This document shows positions 9,977 to 18,765 of a DNA stretch of 64,000 bases, piece by piece. Each line of letters begins with the position of its first letter. The stretch's first letter is position 1. Below the pieces are notes generated by a model that ran no database searches, had not been told where the DNA came from, and saw nothing but the letters and a program-made list of their open reading frames with translations. The DNA is from Lederbergia citri (lineage in GTDB: Bacteria > Bacillota > Bacilli > Bacillales > Bacillaceae_C): positions 540,342 to 604,341 of the forward strand of contig NZ_JAGYPG010000001.1 of assembly GCF_018343625.1 (NCBI RefSeq), given 5' to 3'. The position numbers and the translations under genes are program-made.

Positions 9977-10246
9977 ATGGCGATTTCTCAAGAACGTAAA
10001 AATGAAATCATCAACCAATATAAGATTCATGAAAGTGATACCGGATCTCCGGAAGTTCAAATTGCGGTTTTAACTGAAGAAATCAACAAATTGAACGATC
10101 ATCTTCGCGTGCACAAAAAAGATCATCATTCTCGTCGTGGTTTATTGAAAATGGTAGGCCGTCGTCGTAATCTTTTAACGTATCTACGTAATAAAGATGT
10201 GCAACGCTATCGTGAATTAATTAACAGTCTTGGCTTACGTAGATAA
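9977..10246 (+). CDS. rpsO: 30S ribosomal protein S15
   Basis: S15 is an early-binding 16S rRNA protein of the 30S platform. The 89-residue sequence is typical: [56 protein letters not shown] and a [12 protein letters not shown] end. The ATG at 9977 follows an excellent AGGAGGTG site (9963-9970). An upstream in-frame codon at 9968 lies inside that site and is not used. It has its own promoter and a strong terminator. Confidence 0.98.
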   Translation: MAISQERKNEIINQYKIHESDTGSPEVQIAVLTEEINKLNDHLRVHKKDHHSRRGLLKMVGRRRNLLTYLRNKDVQRYRELINSLGLRR

Positions 10247-10263
10247 TATCCGTATAGCCATCT

Positions 10264-10290
10264 AAAAAGCGGGAATTTTCCCGCTTTTTT
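10264..10290 (+). terminator. Terminator after rpsO
   Basis: A perfect 12-bp stem (AAAAAGCGGGAA with TTCCCGCTTTTT) with a 2-base apex is followed by T residues. This is a very strong intrinsic terminator. Confidence 0.92.
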
Positions 10291-10382
10291 GTTAGTAATT
10301 TTTAGTAAGAGGTTTCATTGAGGTTTCATTGTTGCTGCCCGAGGCAATACTCCTTAGGACTGTCAAGCAATGCGTGGCAGAA

Positions 10383-10607
10383 CTGAACATTGGACATGAG
10401 TACGAATTCGTTTGTAATCGTCTAGCTCCAGCGCCTATCGACTAGCCAACTTTTTGTCCTTTCTTTTGCGTAAGTCAAAGGCCCAAAAGCAACGTCGACT
10501 AAAAACCCCACGTCCTTATGTCTTCGTCGACGGACCCACATCCTGTGGGGCTGTAGTCCGTGAGCAAGGTGATTGCGCTTTTGTTCGTGCCTATGTCTAA
10601 TGTTCAG
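10383..10607. repeat. Dispersed hairpin repeat, copy B, bounded by 15-bp inverted termini
   Basis: This 225-base element occupies the leader region of pnp. Its outer ends CTGAACATTGGACAT (10383-10397) and ATGTCTAATGTTCAG (10593-10607) are inverted repeats with 14 of 15 matches. Inside are AGCGC/GCGCT arms (10430-10434 and 10575-10579), CGTCGAC/GTCGACG (10493-10499 and 10526-10532) and CCCCAC/GTGGGG (10506-10511 and 10545-10550). The stretch from GTCTAGCTCCAGCGCC through TTGCGTAAGTCAA resembles the first part of copy D. No transposase gene is present. The rest of 10247-10713 holds only the rpsO terminator and a short direct repeat of GAGGTTTCATT near 10311-10331. Confidence 0.8.
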
Positions 10608-10713
10608 TAATCGGCCGGCTGCATTGATTCCAACAAATGACAAGAACAAATTATTAGTACAAGTCCACAATATAAGAGATGGATCGATTCGTATGAAAGT
10701 GAGGAAAGTATGT

Positions 10714-12831
10714 ATGGAACAATTAAAACAAACATTTAGCATGGATTGGGCGGGGAGACCACTAACAGTAGAGATTGGCCAATTAGCCAAACAAGCAAGT
10801 GGAGCAGCCCTAATTCGATATGGAGATACTGCTGTCTTAAGTTCCGCGACAGCATCTAAAGATGCAAAATCAGTTGACTTTTTCCCTTTAACGGTTAACT
10901 ACGAAGAGAGATTATATGCAGTAGGTAAAATTCCGGGTGGTTTCATCAAAAGGGAAGGACGTCCAAGTGAAAAAGCTATTTTAGCAAGTCGTCTAATTGA
11001 TCGTCCAATCCGTCCACTTTTTGCAGATGGTTTCCGTAATGAAGTTCAAGTTGTTAGTATTGTCATGAGTGTTGATCAAAACTGTTCTTCTGAAATGGCA
11101 GCTATGTTTGGATCTTCTCTTGCATTAAGCGTATCCGATATTCCGTTTGAAGGTCCAATTGCAGGCGTAGTAGTAGGTAGAATAGATGGAGAATTTATTA
11201 TTAACCCTACTGTTGAGCAAATGGAAAATAGTGATATTAATTTAACAGTTGCAGGGACTAAAGATGCCATTAATATGGTTGAAGCAGGTGCCAATGAGGT
11301 TCCAGAAGAAATCATGTTAGAGGCAATCATGTATGGTCATGAGGAAATTAAAAAGCTTATTCAATTTCAAGAAGAGATTGTAAGTAAAATTGGAAAAGAA
11401 AAAAGAGAAGTTATACTTTATGAAGTAGACGCAGATCTTGACGCAGAAGTACGTAATATGTGTGAAAAAGCACTTATTGAGGCCATTCAAGTAGAAGAAA
11501 AACATGCTCGTGAGGATGCAATTCAAGCAGTAAAAGATAAAGTAATTGAAGATTTCTCTGAACGTGAAAATATTGAAGATGATACAATCAAACAAGTAAA
11601 GCAAATTTTAGGAAACCTTGTTAAAGAAGAAGTTCGTCGTTTAATTACGGTTGAGAAAATTCGTCCAGATGGAAGAAAACCAGATGAAATTCGACCTCTT
11701 TCTTCTGAAGTTAGATTATTGGCTAGAACTCACGGTTCCGGTTTATTTACCCGTGGACAAACTCAAGCACTAAGTATTTGTACACTAGGTGCTCTCGGTG
11801 ATGTGCAAATTCTTGATGGACTTGGAATAGAGGAATCAAAACGTTTTATGCACCATTATAATTTCCCACACTTTAGTGTTGGTGAAACAGGTCCTATCCG
11901 CGCGCCAGGCCGTCGTGAAATTGGACATGGTGCATTAGGGGAACGTGCATTAGAGCCTGTAATACCTAATGAAGTTGATTTCCCATATACGATTCGTCTT
12001 GTTTCGGAAGTATTGGAATCGAACGGTTCCACTTCACAAGCGAGCATCTGTGCCAGTACGCTTGCTATGATGGATGCGGGAGTTCCAATTAAAGCTCCAG
12101 TTGCAGGAATTGCGATGGGTCTCGTTAAGTCAGGTGAACATTACACTGTCTTAACTGACATTCAAGGAATGGAAGACCATCTCGGTGATATGGATTTCAA
12201 AGTTGCTGGTACTGAAAAGGGTGTAACAGCTTTGCAAATGGATATTAAGATCGAAGGTTTATCCCGAGAAATTCTTGAAGAAGCTTTAATGCAAGCAAAA
12301 CATGGACGTATGCATATTTTAGAATCAATGCTAGAAACGATAAAGGAACCGAGAAAACAACTATCTCAATATGCACCTAAAATTCTTACATTACAAATCA
12401 ATCCAGATAAAATTAGAGATGTCATCGGTCCAAGCGGTAAGCAAATCAATAAAATTATTGAAGAAACTGGCGTAAAAATCGATATTGAACAAGATGGAAA
12501 AATATTTATCGCCTCTGCGGATGAAGAGATGAATGTAAAGGCGAAGAAGATCATTGAAGATCTTGTTCGTGAAGTCGAAGTAGGACAGATCTATCTAGGA
12601 AAAGTAAAACGAATCGAAAAATTTGGCGCCTTCGTTGAACTATTCCCAGGAAAAGACGGATTGGTTCATATTTCCCAGCTTGCGGAAGAGCGTGTCAATA
12701 AAGTTGAAGATGTAGTTTCCATTGGAGACGAAATTCTCGTTAAAGTTACTGAAATAGATAACCAAGGCAGAGTAAACATTTCAAGAAAAGCAGTCTTGAA
12801 AGAGCAAAAAGAACAACAAAATAAGGAATAA
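10714..12831 (+). CDS. pnp: Polyribonucleotide nucleotidyltransferase (PNPase)
   Basis: PNPase is the phosphorolytic 3'-5' exoribonuclease of mRNA turnover. The 705-residue product has the same length as B. subtilis PnpA. It has two RNase PH-like domains (about 10-230 and 310-545; note [20 protein letters not shown] and [21 protein letters not shown] motifs), a KH domain ([20 protein letters not shown]) and a C-terminal S1 domain ([21 protein letters not shown]). The ATG at 10714 matches homologue starts; a longer open frame running upstream through repeat copy B is not coding. The mRNA leader contains the copy B element. Confidence 0.97.
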   Translation: MEQLKQTFSMDWAGRPLTVEIGQLAKQASGAALIRYGDTAVLSSATASKDAKSVDFFPLTVNYEERLYAVGKIPGGFIKREGRPSEKAILASRLIDRPIRPLFADGFRNEVQVVSIVMSVDQNCSSEMAAMFGSSLALSVSDIPFEGPIAGVVVGRIDGEFIINPTVEQMENSDINLTVAGTKDAINMVEAGANEVPEEIMLEAIMYGHEEIKKLIQFQEEIVSKIGKEKREVILYEVDADLDAEVRNMCEKALIEAIQVEEKHAREDAIQAVKDKVIEDFSERENIEDDTIKQVKQILGNLVKEEVRRLITVEKIRPDGRKPDEIRPLSSEVRLLARTHGSGLFTRGQTQALSICTLGALGDVQILDGLGIEESKRFMHHYNFPHFSVGETGPIRAPGRREIGHGALGERALEPVIPNEVDFPYTIRLVSEVLESNGSTSQASICASTLAMMDAGVPIKAPVAGIAMGLVKSGEHYTVLTDIQGMEDHLGDMDFKVAGTEKGVTALQMDIKIEGLSREILEEALMQAKHGRMHILESMLETIKEPRKQLSQYAPKILTLQINPDKIRDVIGPSGKQINKIIEETGVKIDIEQDGKIFIASADEEMNVKAKKIIEDLVREVEVGQIYLGKVKRIEKFGAFVELFPGKDGLVHISQLAEERVNKVEDVVSIGDEILVKVTEIDNQGRVNISRKAVLKEQKEQQNKE

Positions 12832-12838
12832 CAAAATG

Positions 12839-12896
12839 CGGAGGGGCTGTCCCAAAAGTCGTAGTTAATGACTTTTAAGAGGCCCCTCTCTTTTTA
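12839..12896 (+). terminator. Terminator after pnp
   Basis: A two-part stem is formed by GAGGGGC (12841-12847) with GCCCCTC (12882-12888) and AAAAGTC (12854-12860) with GACTTTT (12870-12876), followed by CTTTTT. I see no other clear structure in 12897-13096. Confidence 0.8.
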
Positions 12897-13096
12897 ATTA
12901 ATTTTGGTTTTCCACTTGTATTTTAAAAACCTTGGAGCTCTAGTTGTTATGTTTTTAAAATTGATTCTGATAGTTATAAATAAATCCTTTGAGTTTAATC
13001 ACTATAGTCTTTCAATTATCATGAAACGTCTGTTATTGGCGCAATAGGTCTATCTTGTCCATCTCTTTCATAGTTTAAAAAGAGGGAGGTAGGGAC

Positions 13097-14095
13097 ATGG
13101 TTAGTACAAAAAACTTGATAGCCTTTGCGCTGATTGCTATTCTATCATTATCTGCAATATTTAATCCTTATACTAATATGTATATAGGGGAGTTAAAGAA
13201 TGACAGTATTATCGTAAGTAAGCAAGAAGGAGAATTATATGATTTAATCTTAAAGGCCGCTGAATATTATCAAATTGAACCGCAAAATGCTAAAATAGAT
13301 CGAGTTTGGAAAGCGATGCCCGGATATAATGGGGTAAAGGTAGATATTGAAGCATCATATCAAAACATGAAAAAAGATAAAAAATATGATGAAAGGAAAC
13401 TAGTTTTCGTTCAAATTCCACCAAAAGTCCATCTTTCGGATTTATCCCCCTCTCCAATATATAGAGGACATCCTGAAAAACCAATGGTCAGTTTTTTAAT
13501 AAATGTTGCTTGGGGAAATGAGTATATCCCATCTATGCTTGCCACTTTGAAAAAAAATAAGGTGCATGCCACTTTCTTCTTGGAAGGACGTTGGGCAAAG
13601 GAAAACCCTGACTTAACAAAAATGATTGCTGATGGAGGGCATGAAATAGGAAACCATTCATACAGCCATCCAAATATGCAATTGATTAGTGAAGCACAAA
13701 CAAGGGAAGAACTTTTAAAGACAAATGAGATCATTGAGGCAACAACGGGTAATAAGGTAACATGGTTCGGTCCGCCAGCGGGGGCTTTTCGAAAAGAAAC
13801 GATTGATATTGCGCACTCCCTGAAGCTAAGGACCGTGATGTGGACCGTTGATACGATTGATTGGCAGAAACCGCCAAAAGAGGTTTTGATTCAAAGAGTT
13901 ACGTCTAAGGTACACCCGGGTGCAATGATATTGATGCATCCAACAAAACCAACCGATCAGGCTTTACAAAGTTTAATTACAGAAATTAAATCCCGTAATC
14001 TTAGGATTGGAACAGTTTCCAAACTAATGGACGAAGAAAGAATTATAAAATTGAATGGGCCACAAAACATGGAACTAGAGAGAAAGAATCCATAA
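13097..14095 (+). CDS. ylxY: Polysaccharide deacetylase family protein YlxY
   Basis: This 332-residue secreted or membrane-anchored carbohydrate esterase family 4 protein begins with an N-terminal hydrophobic segment (about residues 7-23) that serves as signal or anchor. The NodB fold shows FLINVAWGNEYIPSML, HATFFLEGRWAKENP, the zinc-binding motif GHEIGNHSYSHPNM and TVMWTVDTIDWQKP. The usual catalytic TFDDG motif is replaced by LINVAWG, as in B. subtilis YlxY, so deacetylase activity is doubtful. Its position between pnp and mlpA is conserved in Bacillus. Confidence 0.92.
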   Translation: MVSTKNLIAFALIAILSLSAIFNPYTNMYIGELKNDSIIVSKQEGELYDLILKAAEYYQIEPQNAKIDRVWKAMPGYNGVKVDIEASYQNMKKDKKYDERKLVFVQIPPKVHLSDLSPSPIYRGHPEKPMVSFLINVAWGNEYIPSMLATLKKNKVHATFFLEGRWAKENPDLTKMIADGGHEIGNHSYSHPNMQLISEAQTREELLKTNEIIEATTGNKVTWFGPPAGAFRKETIDIAHSLKLRTVMWTVDTIDWQKPPKEVLIQRVTSKVHPGAMILMHPTKPTDQALQSLITEIKSRNLRIGTVSKLMDEERIIKLNGPQNMELERKNP

Positions 14096-14154
14096 GCCTT
14101 TTATTTAATTATTGGCGTTTGGCATGTTTTTGCACCATGTTAGGAGGAATTGCT

Positions 14155-15393
14155 ATGATGAAAAAGTATATATGCCAAAATGGAGTAAGAGTTGTCCTAG
14201 AAACAATTCCAACGGTAAGGTCAGTAGCGATAGGAATTTGGATTGGAACAGGTTCACGAGATGAAAACCATCATAATAACGGAATCTCACATTTTTTAGA
14301 ACATATGTATTTTAAAGGAACGGAAACAAAAACTGCTAGGGAAATAGCTGAATCATTTGATTCAATAGGCGGGCAGGTAAATGCTTTTACATCTAAAGAA
14401 TATACTTGCTATTATGCGAAAGTACTTGATAACCATGCTCCATATGCATTAGATACTTTAGCTGACATGTTCTTTAATTCTACGTTTGATAGTGAAGAGT
14501 TAAGCAAAGAAAAGAATGTAGTTTTAGAAGAAATAAAAATGTATGAGGATACTCCAGATGACATCGTTCATGATTTATTAAGCAAAGCTGCTTTTGATAC
14601 ACATCCTCTTGGATTTCCAATTCTTGGAACAGAGGAAACGCTTGAAACATTTAATAGCGATTTATTGAGGGAGTATATTCATGATATGTATACACCTGAA
14701 AATGTCGTGATTTCTATAGCAGGAAATGTAACGGAAGACTTCATTCATATTGTTGAACGATATTTTGGATCTTTTGAAAGAGGAAAGAAGCAAGCTGCCG
14801 AGTCTAAACCTTCATTTTATGCAAATAAATTTACAAGACAAAAGGATACTGAACAAGCCCATTTATGTATTGGGTTTAAGGGTTTACCGATTGGACATAA
14901 AGATATATACGATTTAATTGTAATGAATAACATATTCGGCGGAAGTATGTCTTCAAGGTTATTTCAAGAAGTTCGTGAAGAAAAAGGTTTGGCCTATTCC
15001 GTATTTTCTTATCATTCTTCATTCAAAGATAGTGGTTTAGTAACTATTTATGGAGGTACTGCCGCCAATCAAATGGATGAATTATATAGCACTATTCATT
15101 CAACTCTAGATTTATTAAAGCAAGATGGCATTACTTCAAAAGAATTGCAAAACAGCAAGGAACAATTGAAAGGGAATTTAATGCTTAGTCTTGAAAGTAC
15201 AAATAGCAGGATGAGTAGAAACGGTAAAAATGAATTATTATTAGGAAAACATAGAACACTTGATGAAATGATTGAAGAAATCGATCAAGTTACTATAGAC
15301 AGTGTGAACAAAATAGCAAAACAAATTTTTACAGATGATTATACAATTGCGTTAATCAGTCCAGATAATCGAATACCAAAACGAATTCATTAA
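14155..15393 (+). CDS. mlpA: M16 family zinc metallopeptidase MlpA (YmxG)
   Basis: This is an insulinase/processing-peptidase-like cytoplasmic protease. The inverted zinc motif HFLEH is intact (ISHFLEHMYFKGT), followed by the downstream glutamate region LSKEKNVVLEEIKMYED, and the C-terminal R/Y pair region GGSMSSRLFQEVREEKGLAYSV is typical. B. subtilis MlpA affects extracellular protease expression. The start ATG at 14155 follows AGGAGG (14142-14147); ATG 14158 is also possible. The upstream ORF extension to 14119 lacks a ribosome binding site. Confidence 0.94.
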   Translation: MMKKYICQNGVRVVLETIPTVRSVAIGIWIGTGSRDENHHNNGISHFLEHMYFKGTETKTAREIAESFDSIGGQVNAFTSKEYTCYYAKVLDNHAPYALDTLADMFFNSTFDSEELSKEKNVVLEEIKMYEDTPDDIVHDLLSKAAFDTHPLGFPILGTEETLETFNSDLLREYIHDMYTPENVVISIAGNVTEDFIHIVERYFGSFERGKKQAAESKPSFYANKFTRQKDTEQAHLCIGFKGLPIGHKDIYDLIVMNNIFGGSMSSRLFQEVREEKGLAYSVFSYHSSFKDSGLVTIYGGTAANQMDELYSTIHSTLDLLKQDGITSKELQNSKEQLKGNLMLSLESTNSRMSRNGKNELLLGKHRTLDEMIEEIDQVTIDSVNKIAKQIFTDDYTIALISPDNRIPKRIH

Positions 15394-15423
15394 ACCCTTG
15401 TCATAAGAGATAAGGGTTTTTCT
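15393..15423 (+). terminator. Terminator after mlpA
   Basis: AACCCTTGTC pairs with GATAAGGGTT (one G-U pair), followed by TTTTCT. It overlaps the mlpA stop codon. Confidence 0.8.
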
Positions 15424-15487
15424 AGTTCTAAAAATGAGATAGACAACTTATATATGATTAAAACGGCTAGTTAGAGGAGGAGGATAA

Positions 15488-15727
15488 ATGCGTCTAAGTG
15501 AACTAGGGGGAAAAGAAATTGTAGATTACAAAAAAGCAAAGCGATTAGGTGTTCTCGGACAAACGGATCTTGAGATCAATTCTAAGACAGGAGAAATCAA
15601 CCATTTAATTATTCCATCGGGCAAATGGGGGATGAGAAAAGGGACGAACGAAATTAAAGTGCCCTGGCATTATATAAGAACAATTGGTACGGATATGATT
15701 ATTCTTGAAGTGCCTGAAAATAATTGA
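15488..15727 (+). CDS. ymxH: PRC-barrel sporulation protein YmxH (YlmC/YmxH family)
   Basis: This 79-residue single PRC-barrel domain protein has the pattern MRLSELGGKEIVD, GVLGQTDLEIN, GEINHLIIPSG and PWHYIRTIGTDMIIL. Members of this family occur in spore formers, and B. subtilis YmxH is produced during sporulation; its function is not defined. An AGGAGGAGG site precedes the ATG. Terminators on both sides make it a monocistronic unit. Confidence 0.92.
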   Translation: MRLSELGGKEIVDYKKAKRLGVLGQTDLEINSKTGEINHLIIPSGKWGMRKGTNEIKVPWHYIRTIGTDMIILEVPENN

Positions 15728-15734
15728 ATCTTTT

Positions 15735-15762
15735 ATAGGCGATGTTATCGCCTATTTTTTTT
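15735..15762 (+). terminator. Terminator after ymxH
   Basis: A perfect 9-bp stem ATAGGCGAT/ATCGCCTAT with a 3-base loop is followed by eight T (15755-15762). Confidence 0.9.
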
Positions 15763-15810
15763 GTTCAAAGATATGAAAGTGTTAATTTTTACTTAGGTGC
15801 AAATGTTCGT

Positions 15811-15930
15811 CCTGTCTAGCTCTAGGCGCCATCGGCTCGAGGTCAAATAACCTGAAAGCCAAAGTACAAACTTTTGGCGTATCAGAACATTTGCTTGTCG
15901 TCGATAGGAGGGCGCCTTACGCCTTCCTTA
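15811..15930. repeat. Dispersed GGCGCC hairpin repeat, copy C (inverted relative to copy A)
   Basis: This copy carries the reverse complement of copy A motifs: GGCTCGAGGTCAAATAACCTG (beginning at 15834) and TCAGAACATTTGCTTGTCG (15882-15900). Outer arms AGGCGCC (15824-15830) and GGCGCCT (15911-15917) pair. Just upstream, CAAATGTTC (15800-15808) is the inverse of GAACATTTG (15885-15893). It sits in the ymxH-dpaA gap (15728-16042), which otherwise holds a terminator and a putative sigma-K promoter. Confidence 0.85.
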
Positions 15931-15965
15931 TCATAATAATTTCATTCTGAATTCTATGTTCATGC

Positions 15966-15992
15966 ACATGGGAATTTATCCTACATACACTA
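15966..15992 (+). promoter_or_regulatory. Putative sigma-K promoter of the dpaAB operon
   Basis: AC at 15966-15967, a 16-base spacer, then CATACACTA (15984-15992) fit the sigma-K pattern AC-N16/17-CATAnnnTA. Dipicolinate synthase is a mother-cell sigma-K product in B. subtilis. Confidence 0.65.
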
Positions 15993-16042
15993 ATGGTGCG
16001 GTGTTATTCTGCCATGCATAAAAAAGAAGGTGAAGAAATGTG

Positions 16043-16945
16043 ATGTTGACAGATATGCACATTGCCGTTTTAGGTGGAGACGCAAGACAATTAGAAATCA
16101 TTCGCAAGTTAACTGAACTAGATGCAAAATTATATTTAATTGGCTTCGAACAATTGGCTCAATCTTTTACAGGAGCAGTTAAAGAAAAATTGGAGGATGT
16201 TGATTTTTCAATAATGGATGCTGTAATTCTTCCTGTACCTGGAACGAGCCTTGAAGGAGAAATCGAAACAATCTTTTCTAGTGAAAAAGTTATTTTGACA
16301 GAACAAATTCTTAATAAAACGCCTTCTTACTGTAAGATATACTCCGGTATTAGCAATAGCTATCTCGACCATATAACGAATCTTTCAAAAAGAACATTAG
16401 TGCAGCTATTTGAACGGGATGATGTAGCCATTTACAATTCAATACCAACAGTAGAGGGAACCATTATGATGGCTATTCAAAACACAGATATTACTATTCA
16501 TAATTCATCCATAGCGGTTTTAGGACTTGGCCGTGTTGGTATGAGTGTTGCCAGAACGTTTGCGCTTTTAGGCGCAAAGGTAAAAGTAGGTGCTAGAAAG
16601 AGCGCTCACTTAGCAAGAATTACGGAAATGGGCCTAGTACCATTCCACTTTAATGATTTGAAAAACGAAGTAAGCGATCTCGATATATGTATCAATACAG
16701 TGCCTCACATGATTTTAAATGCAGGAATTATCGCGAATATGCCGACAAATACATTGATCATCGATTTAGCTTCCAAACCTGGAGGAACTGATTTTAGATA
16801 TGCTGAAAAACGTGGAATAAAAGCTTTGCTTGCTCCTGGATTGCCCGGAATTGTTGCGCCGAAAACAGCTGGGCAAATACTTGCCAATGTACTTTCGCAG
16901 TTGCTTGCGGATGATCTTGAAAAACGGAAGGAGATATCAAAATGA
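16043..16945 (+). CDS. dpaA: Dipicolinate synthase subunit A
   Basis: DpaA (SpoVFA) with DpaB converts dihydrodipicolinate to dipicolinic acid in the mother cell; DPA then fills the spore core. The 300-residue protein shows an N-terminal domain starting MHIAVLGGDARQLEIIRKL and a Rossmann NAD(P)-binding segment AVLGLGRVGMSVARTFALLGA, then DLASKPGGTDF and APGLPGIVAPKTAGQI. The ATG at 16043 matches the B. subtilis start MLTG; a GTG at 16040 is an equally spaced alternative. It overlaps dpaB by 4 bases. Confidence 0.96.
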   Translation: MLTDMHIAVLGGDARQLEIIRKLTELDAKLYLIGFEQLAQSFTGAVKEKLEDVDFSIMDAVILPVPGTSLEGEIETIFSSEKVILTEQILNKTPSYCKIYSGISNSYLDHITNLSKRTLVQLFERDDVAIYNSIPTVEGTIMMAIQNTDITIHNSSIAVLGLGRVGMSVARTFALLGAKVKVGARKSAHLARITEMGLVPFHFNDLKNEVSDLDICINTVPHMILNAGIIANMPTNTLIIDLASKPGGTDFRYAEKRGIKALLAPGLPGIVAPKTAGQILANVLSQLLADDLEKRKEISK

Positions 16946-17535
16946 GTTTAGCTGGAAAAAGAATCGGTTTTGGAATGACTGGCTCCCATTGCACATATGA
17001 TGCCGTTATCCCTGAATTAGAAAGATTAATGGAACAAGGAGCAGAGGTTATCCCAGTTGTTACATTTACTTTAAAAAATACAAATACTAAATTTGGAGAT
17101 GGAGAGGATTGGGTAGCAAAAATTGAAGAAATAACTGGACGAAAAGTTATAGATTCGATGGTCGATGCTGAGCCTCTTGGTCCGAAAATGCCTCTTGACT
17201 GTATGGTGATTGCACCTTTAACAGGAAATTCAATGAGCAAATTTGCCAATGCTTTGACAGATTCTCCAGTGTTAATGGCCGCCAAGGCAACTTTAAGAAA
17301 CCGTAATCCAGTTGTGTTAGGAATATCGACAAACGATGCATTAGGGTTGAATGGTATTAATTTAATGAGACTAATGTCTGCTAAGAATATTTATTTCATC
17401 CCATTTGGACAGGATGACCCAATAAATAAACCAACATCCATGGTAGCAAAAATGGAATACCTGTCCAAAGCAGTTGAAGCTGCAATAGATGGATACCAAT
17501 TGCAGCCCGTCATTAGAGAGTATAGTAAAGAATAA
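16942..17535 (+). CDS. dpaB: Dipicolinate synthase subunit B (flavoprotein)
   Basis: This second subunit of dipicolinate synthase belongs to the flavoprotein (HFCD-like) family. Visible motifs are GKRIGFGMTGSHCTYD at the N terminus, APLTGNSMSKFANALTDSPVLMAAKATLRN and the late NIYFIPFGQDDP segment. Its ATG lies in the end of dpaA (ATGA overlap), and AAGGAG is placed just upstream. A hairpin with only a weak U-tract follows, so some transcripts may continue into asd-dapG-dapA. Confidence 0.96.
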   Translation: MSLAGKRIGFGMTGSHCTYDAVIPELERLMEQGAEVIPVVTFTLKNTNTKFGDGEDWVAKIEEITGRKVIDSMVDAEPLGPKMPLDCMVIAPLTGNSMSKFANALTDSPVLMAAKATLRNRNPVVLGISTNDALGLNGINLMRLMSAKNIYFIPFGQDDPINKPTSMVAKMEYLSKAVEAAIDGYQLQPVIREYSKE

Positions 17536-17543
17536 AAGACTGA

Positions 17544-17567
17544 ATCAGGTAAGAAACCTTACCTGAT
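17544..17567 (+). terminator. Weak terminator-like hairpin after dpaB
   Basis: A perfect 10-bp stem ATCAGGTAAG/CTTACCTGAT has a 4-base loop. The downstream AGTTATTTT is a poor U-tract, so termination is probably incomplete. Confidence 0.55.
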
Positions 17568-17700
17568 AGTTATTTTCATAGCCTTTTTTATTTAAAATTC
17601 TACCGGTAGCAAGGCTTTATGTGATAATATGATAGTATTAATTAGTGAAAATAATAAAACAACAAAGATTGACTTTCTTTGGCTGGAAGGAGTTATATAA

Positions 17701-18765
17701 ATGTCATATAAAGACGGTTTTCATGTAGCTGTAATGGGTGCTACCGGTGCAGTTGGCCAACAAATCATAAAACAATTGGAGAAAAGAAATTTTCCTATTC
17801 GAAAATTAACTTTACTTTCTTCTGCTCGTTCAGCGGGAAAAGAAGTTTTATTTAAAAACGAAGTCATTACGGTAAAAGAAGCCGTGCCTGAATCATTTGA
17901 AGGTGTAGATATTGCCCTTTTTAGTGCAGGTGGAAGTATATCAGAAAAATTTGCACCTGAAGCAGTGAAACGTGGTGCAATTGTCATCGATAATACGAGT
18001 GCCTTTAGAATGAACCCAGAAGTCCCGCTAGTCGTTCCTGAGGTTAATGAGGATGCTCTTCATGGACATAATGGCATCATTGCAAATCCAAACTGTTCCA
18101 CAATTCAAATGGTCGCTGCGCTTCAACCAATCAGGGAAGCTTATGGTTTAAATAAAGTAGTTGTATCTACGTATCAAGCTGTATCGGGTGCAGGTGCTGC
18201 GGCCATTAATGAACTTAACAAACAAACAAATGCAATTATTAATAAAGAAGAAGTGGAACCAGCTATTTTACCAGTAAGCAGTTTGGATAAGCATTACCAA
18301 ATTGCCTTTAATGTCATTCCTCAAATCGACAAATTCACAGAAAATGGCTACACATATGAAGAAATGAAAATGATCAATGAAACAAAGAAAATAATGGGCA
18401 TGCCAGAATTAAAAGTAGCAGCAACATGTGTAAGACTTCCTGTTGAAACTGGACATTCAGAATCAGTCTATATTGAAATCGGAACGAACAAAGTAAATGT
18501 TTCGGATATTAAACATGTTTTACAAAATGCTCCGGGAGTTACACTCCAAGATGAGCCTGAGTCACAAGTATATCCAATGCCTGCTATGGCAGTAGGCAAA
18601 GATGATGTATTTGTCGGCAGAATCCGTAAAGATTTAGATGAGGAAACCGGATTCCATATGTGGATCGTATCAGACAATTTATTAAAAGGTGCTGCTCTTA
18701 ATACGATTCAAATTGCTGAAAGCTTGATAAAATTAGGATTAGTTTCTAGCAAGGTGGAAGCATGA
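17701..18765 (+). CDS. asd: Aspartate-semialdehyde dehydrogenase
   Basis: Asd reduces aspartyl phosphate to aspartate semialdehyde with NADPH, the branch point to lysine, DPA, threonine and methionine. The N-terminal Rossmann motif VAVMGATGAVGQQ, the catalytic cysteine in NPNCSTIQM and the later RLPVETGHSESVYIE segment are present. The length (354) is normal. AAGGAG precedes the ATG. It overlaps dapG by 4 bases and forms an asd-dapG-dapA unit downstream of dpaAB. Confidence 0.97.
   Translation: MSYKDGFHVAVMGATGAVGQQIIKQLEKRNFPIRKLTLLSSARSAGKEVLFKNEVITVKEAVPESFEGVDIALFSAGGSISEKFAPEAVKRGAIVIDNTSAFRMNPEVPLVVPEVNEDALHGHNGIIANPNCSTIQMVAALQPIREAYGLNKVVVSTYQAVSGAGAAAINELNKQTNAIINKEEVEPAILPVSSLDKHYQIAFNVIPQIDKFTENGYTYEEMKMINETKKIMGMPELKVAATCVRLPVETGHSESVYIEIGTNKVNVSDIKHVLQNAPGVTLQDEPESQVYPMPAMAVGKDDVFVGRIRKDLDEETGFHMWIVSDNLLKGAALNTIQIAESLIKLGLVSSKVEA

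Noticed and set aside
10573..10713. N-terminal extension of pnp through the upstream repeat
   Set aside because: Homologues start at MEQ/MGQ (10714), and the extension is translated repeat sequence.
10422..10790. 122-codon minus-strand open frame before pnp
   Set aside because: It consists of repeat copy B and antisense to the pnp start; no Shine-Dalgarno and no protein-like pattern.
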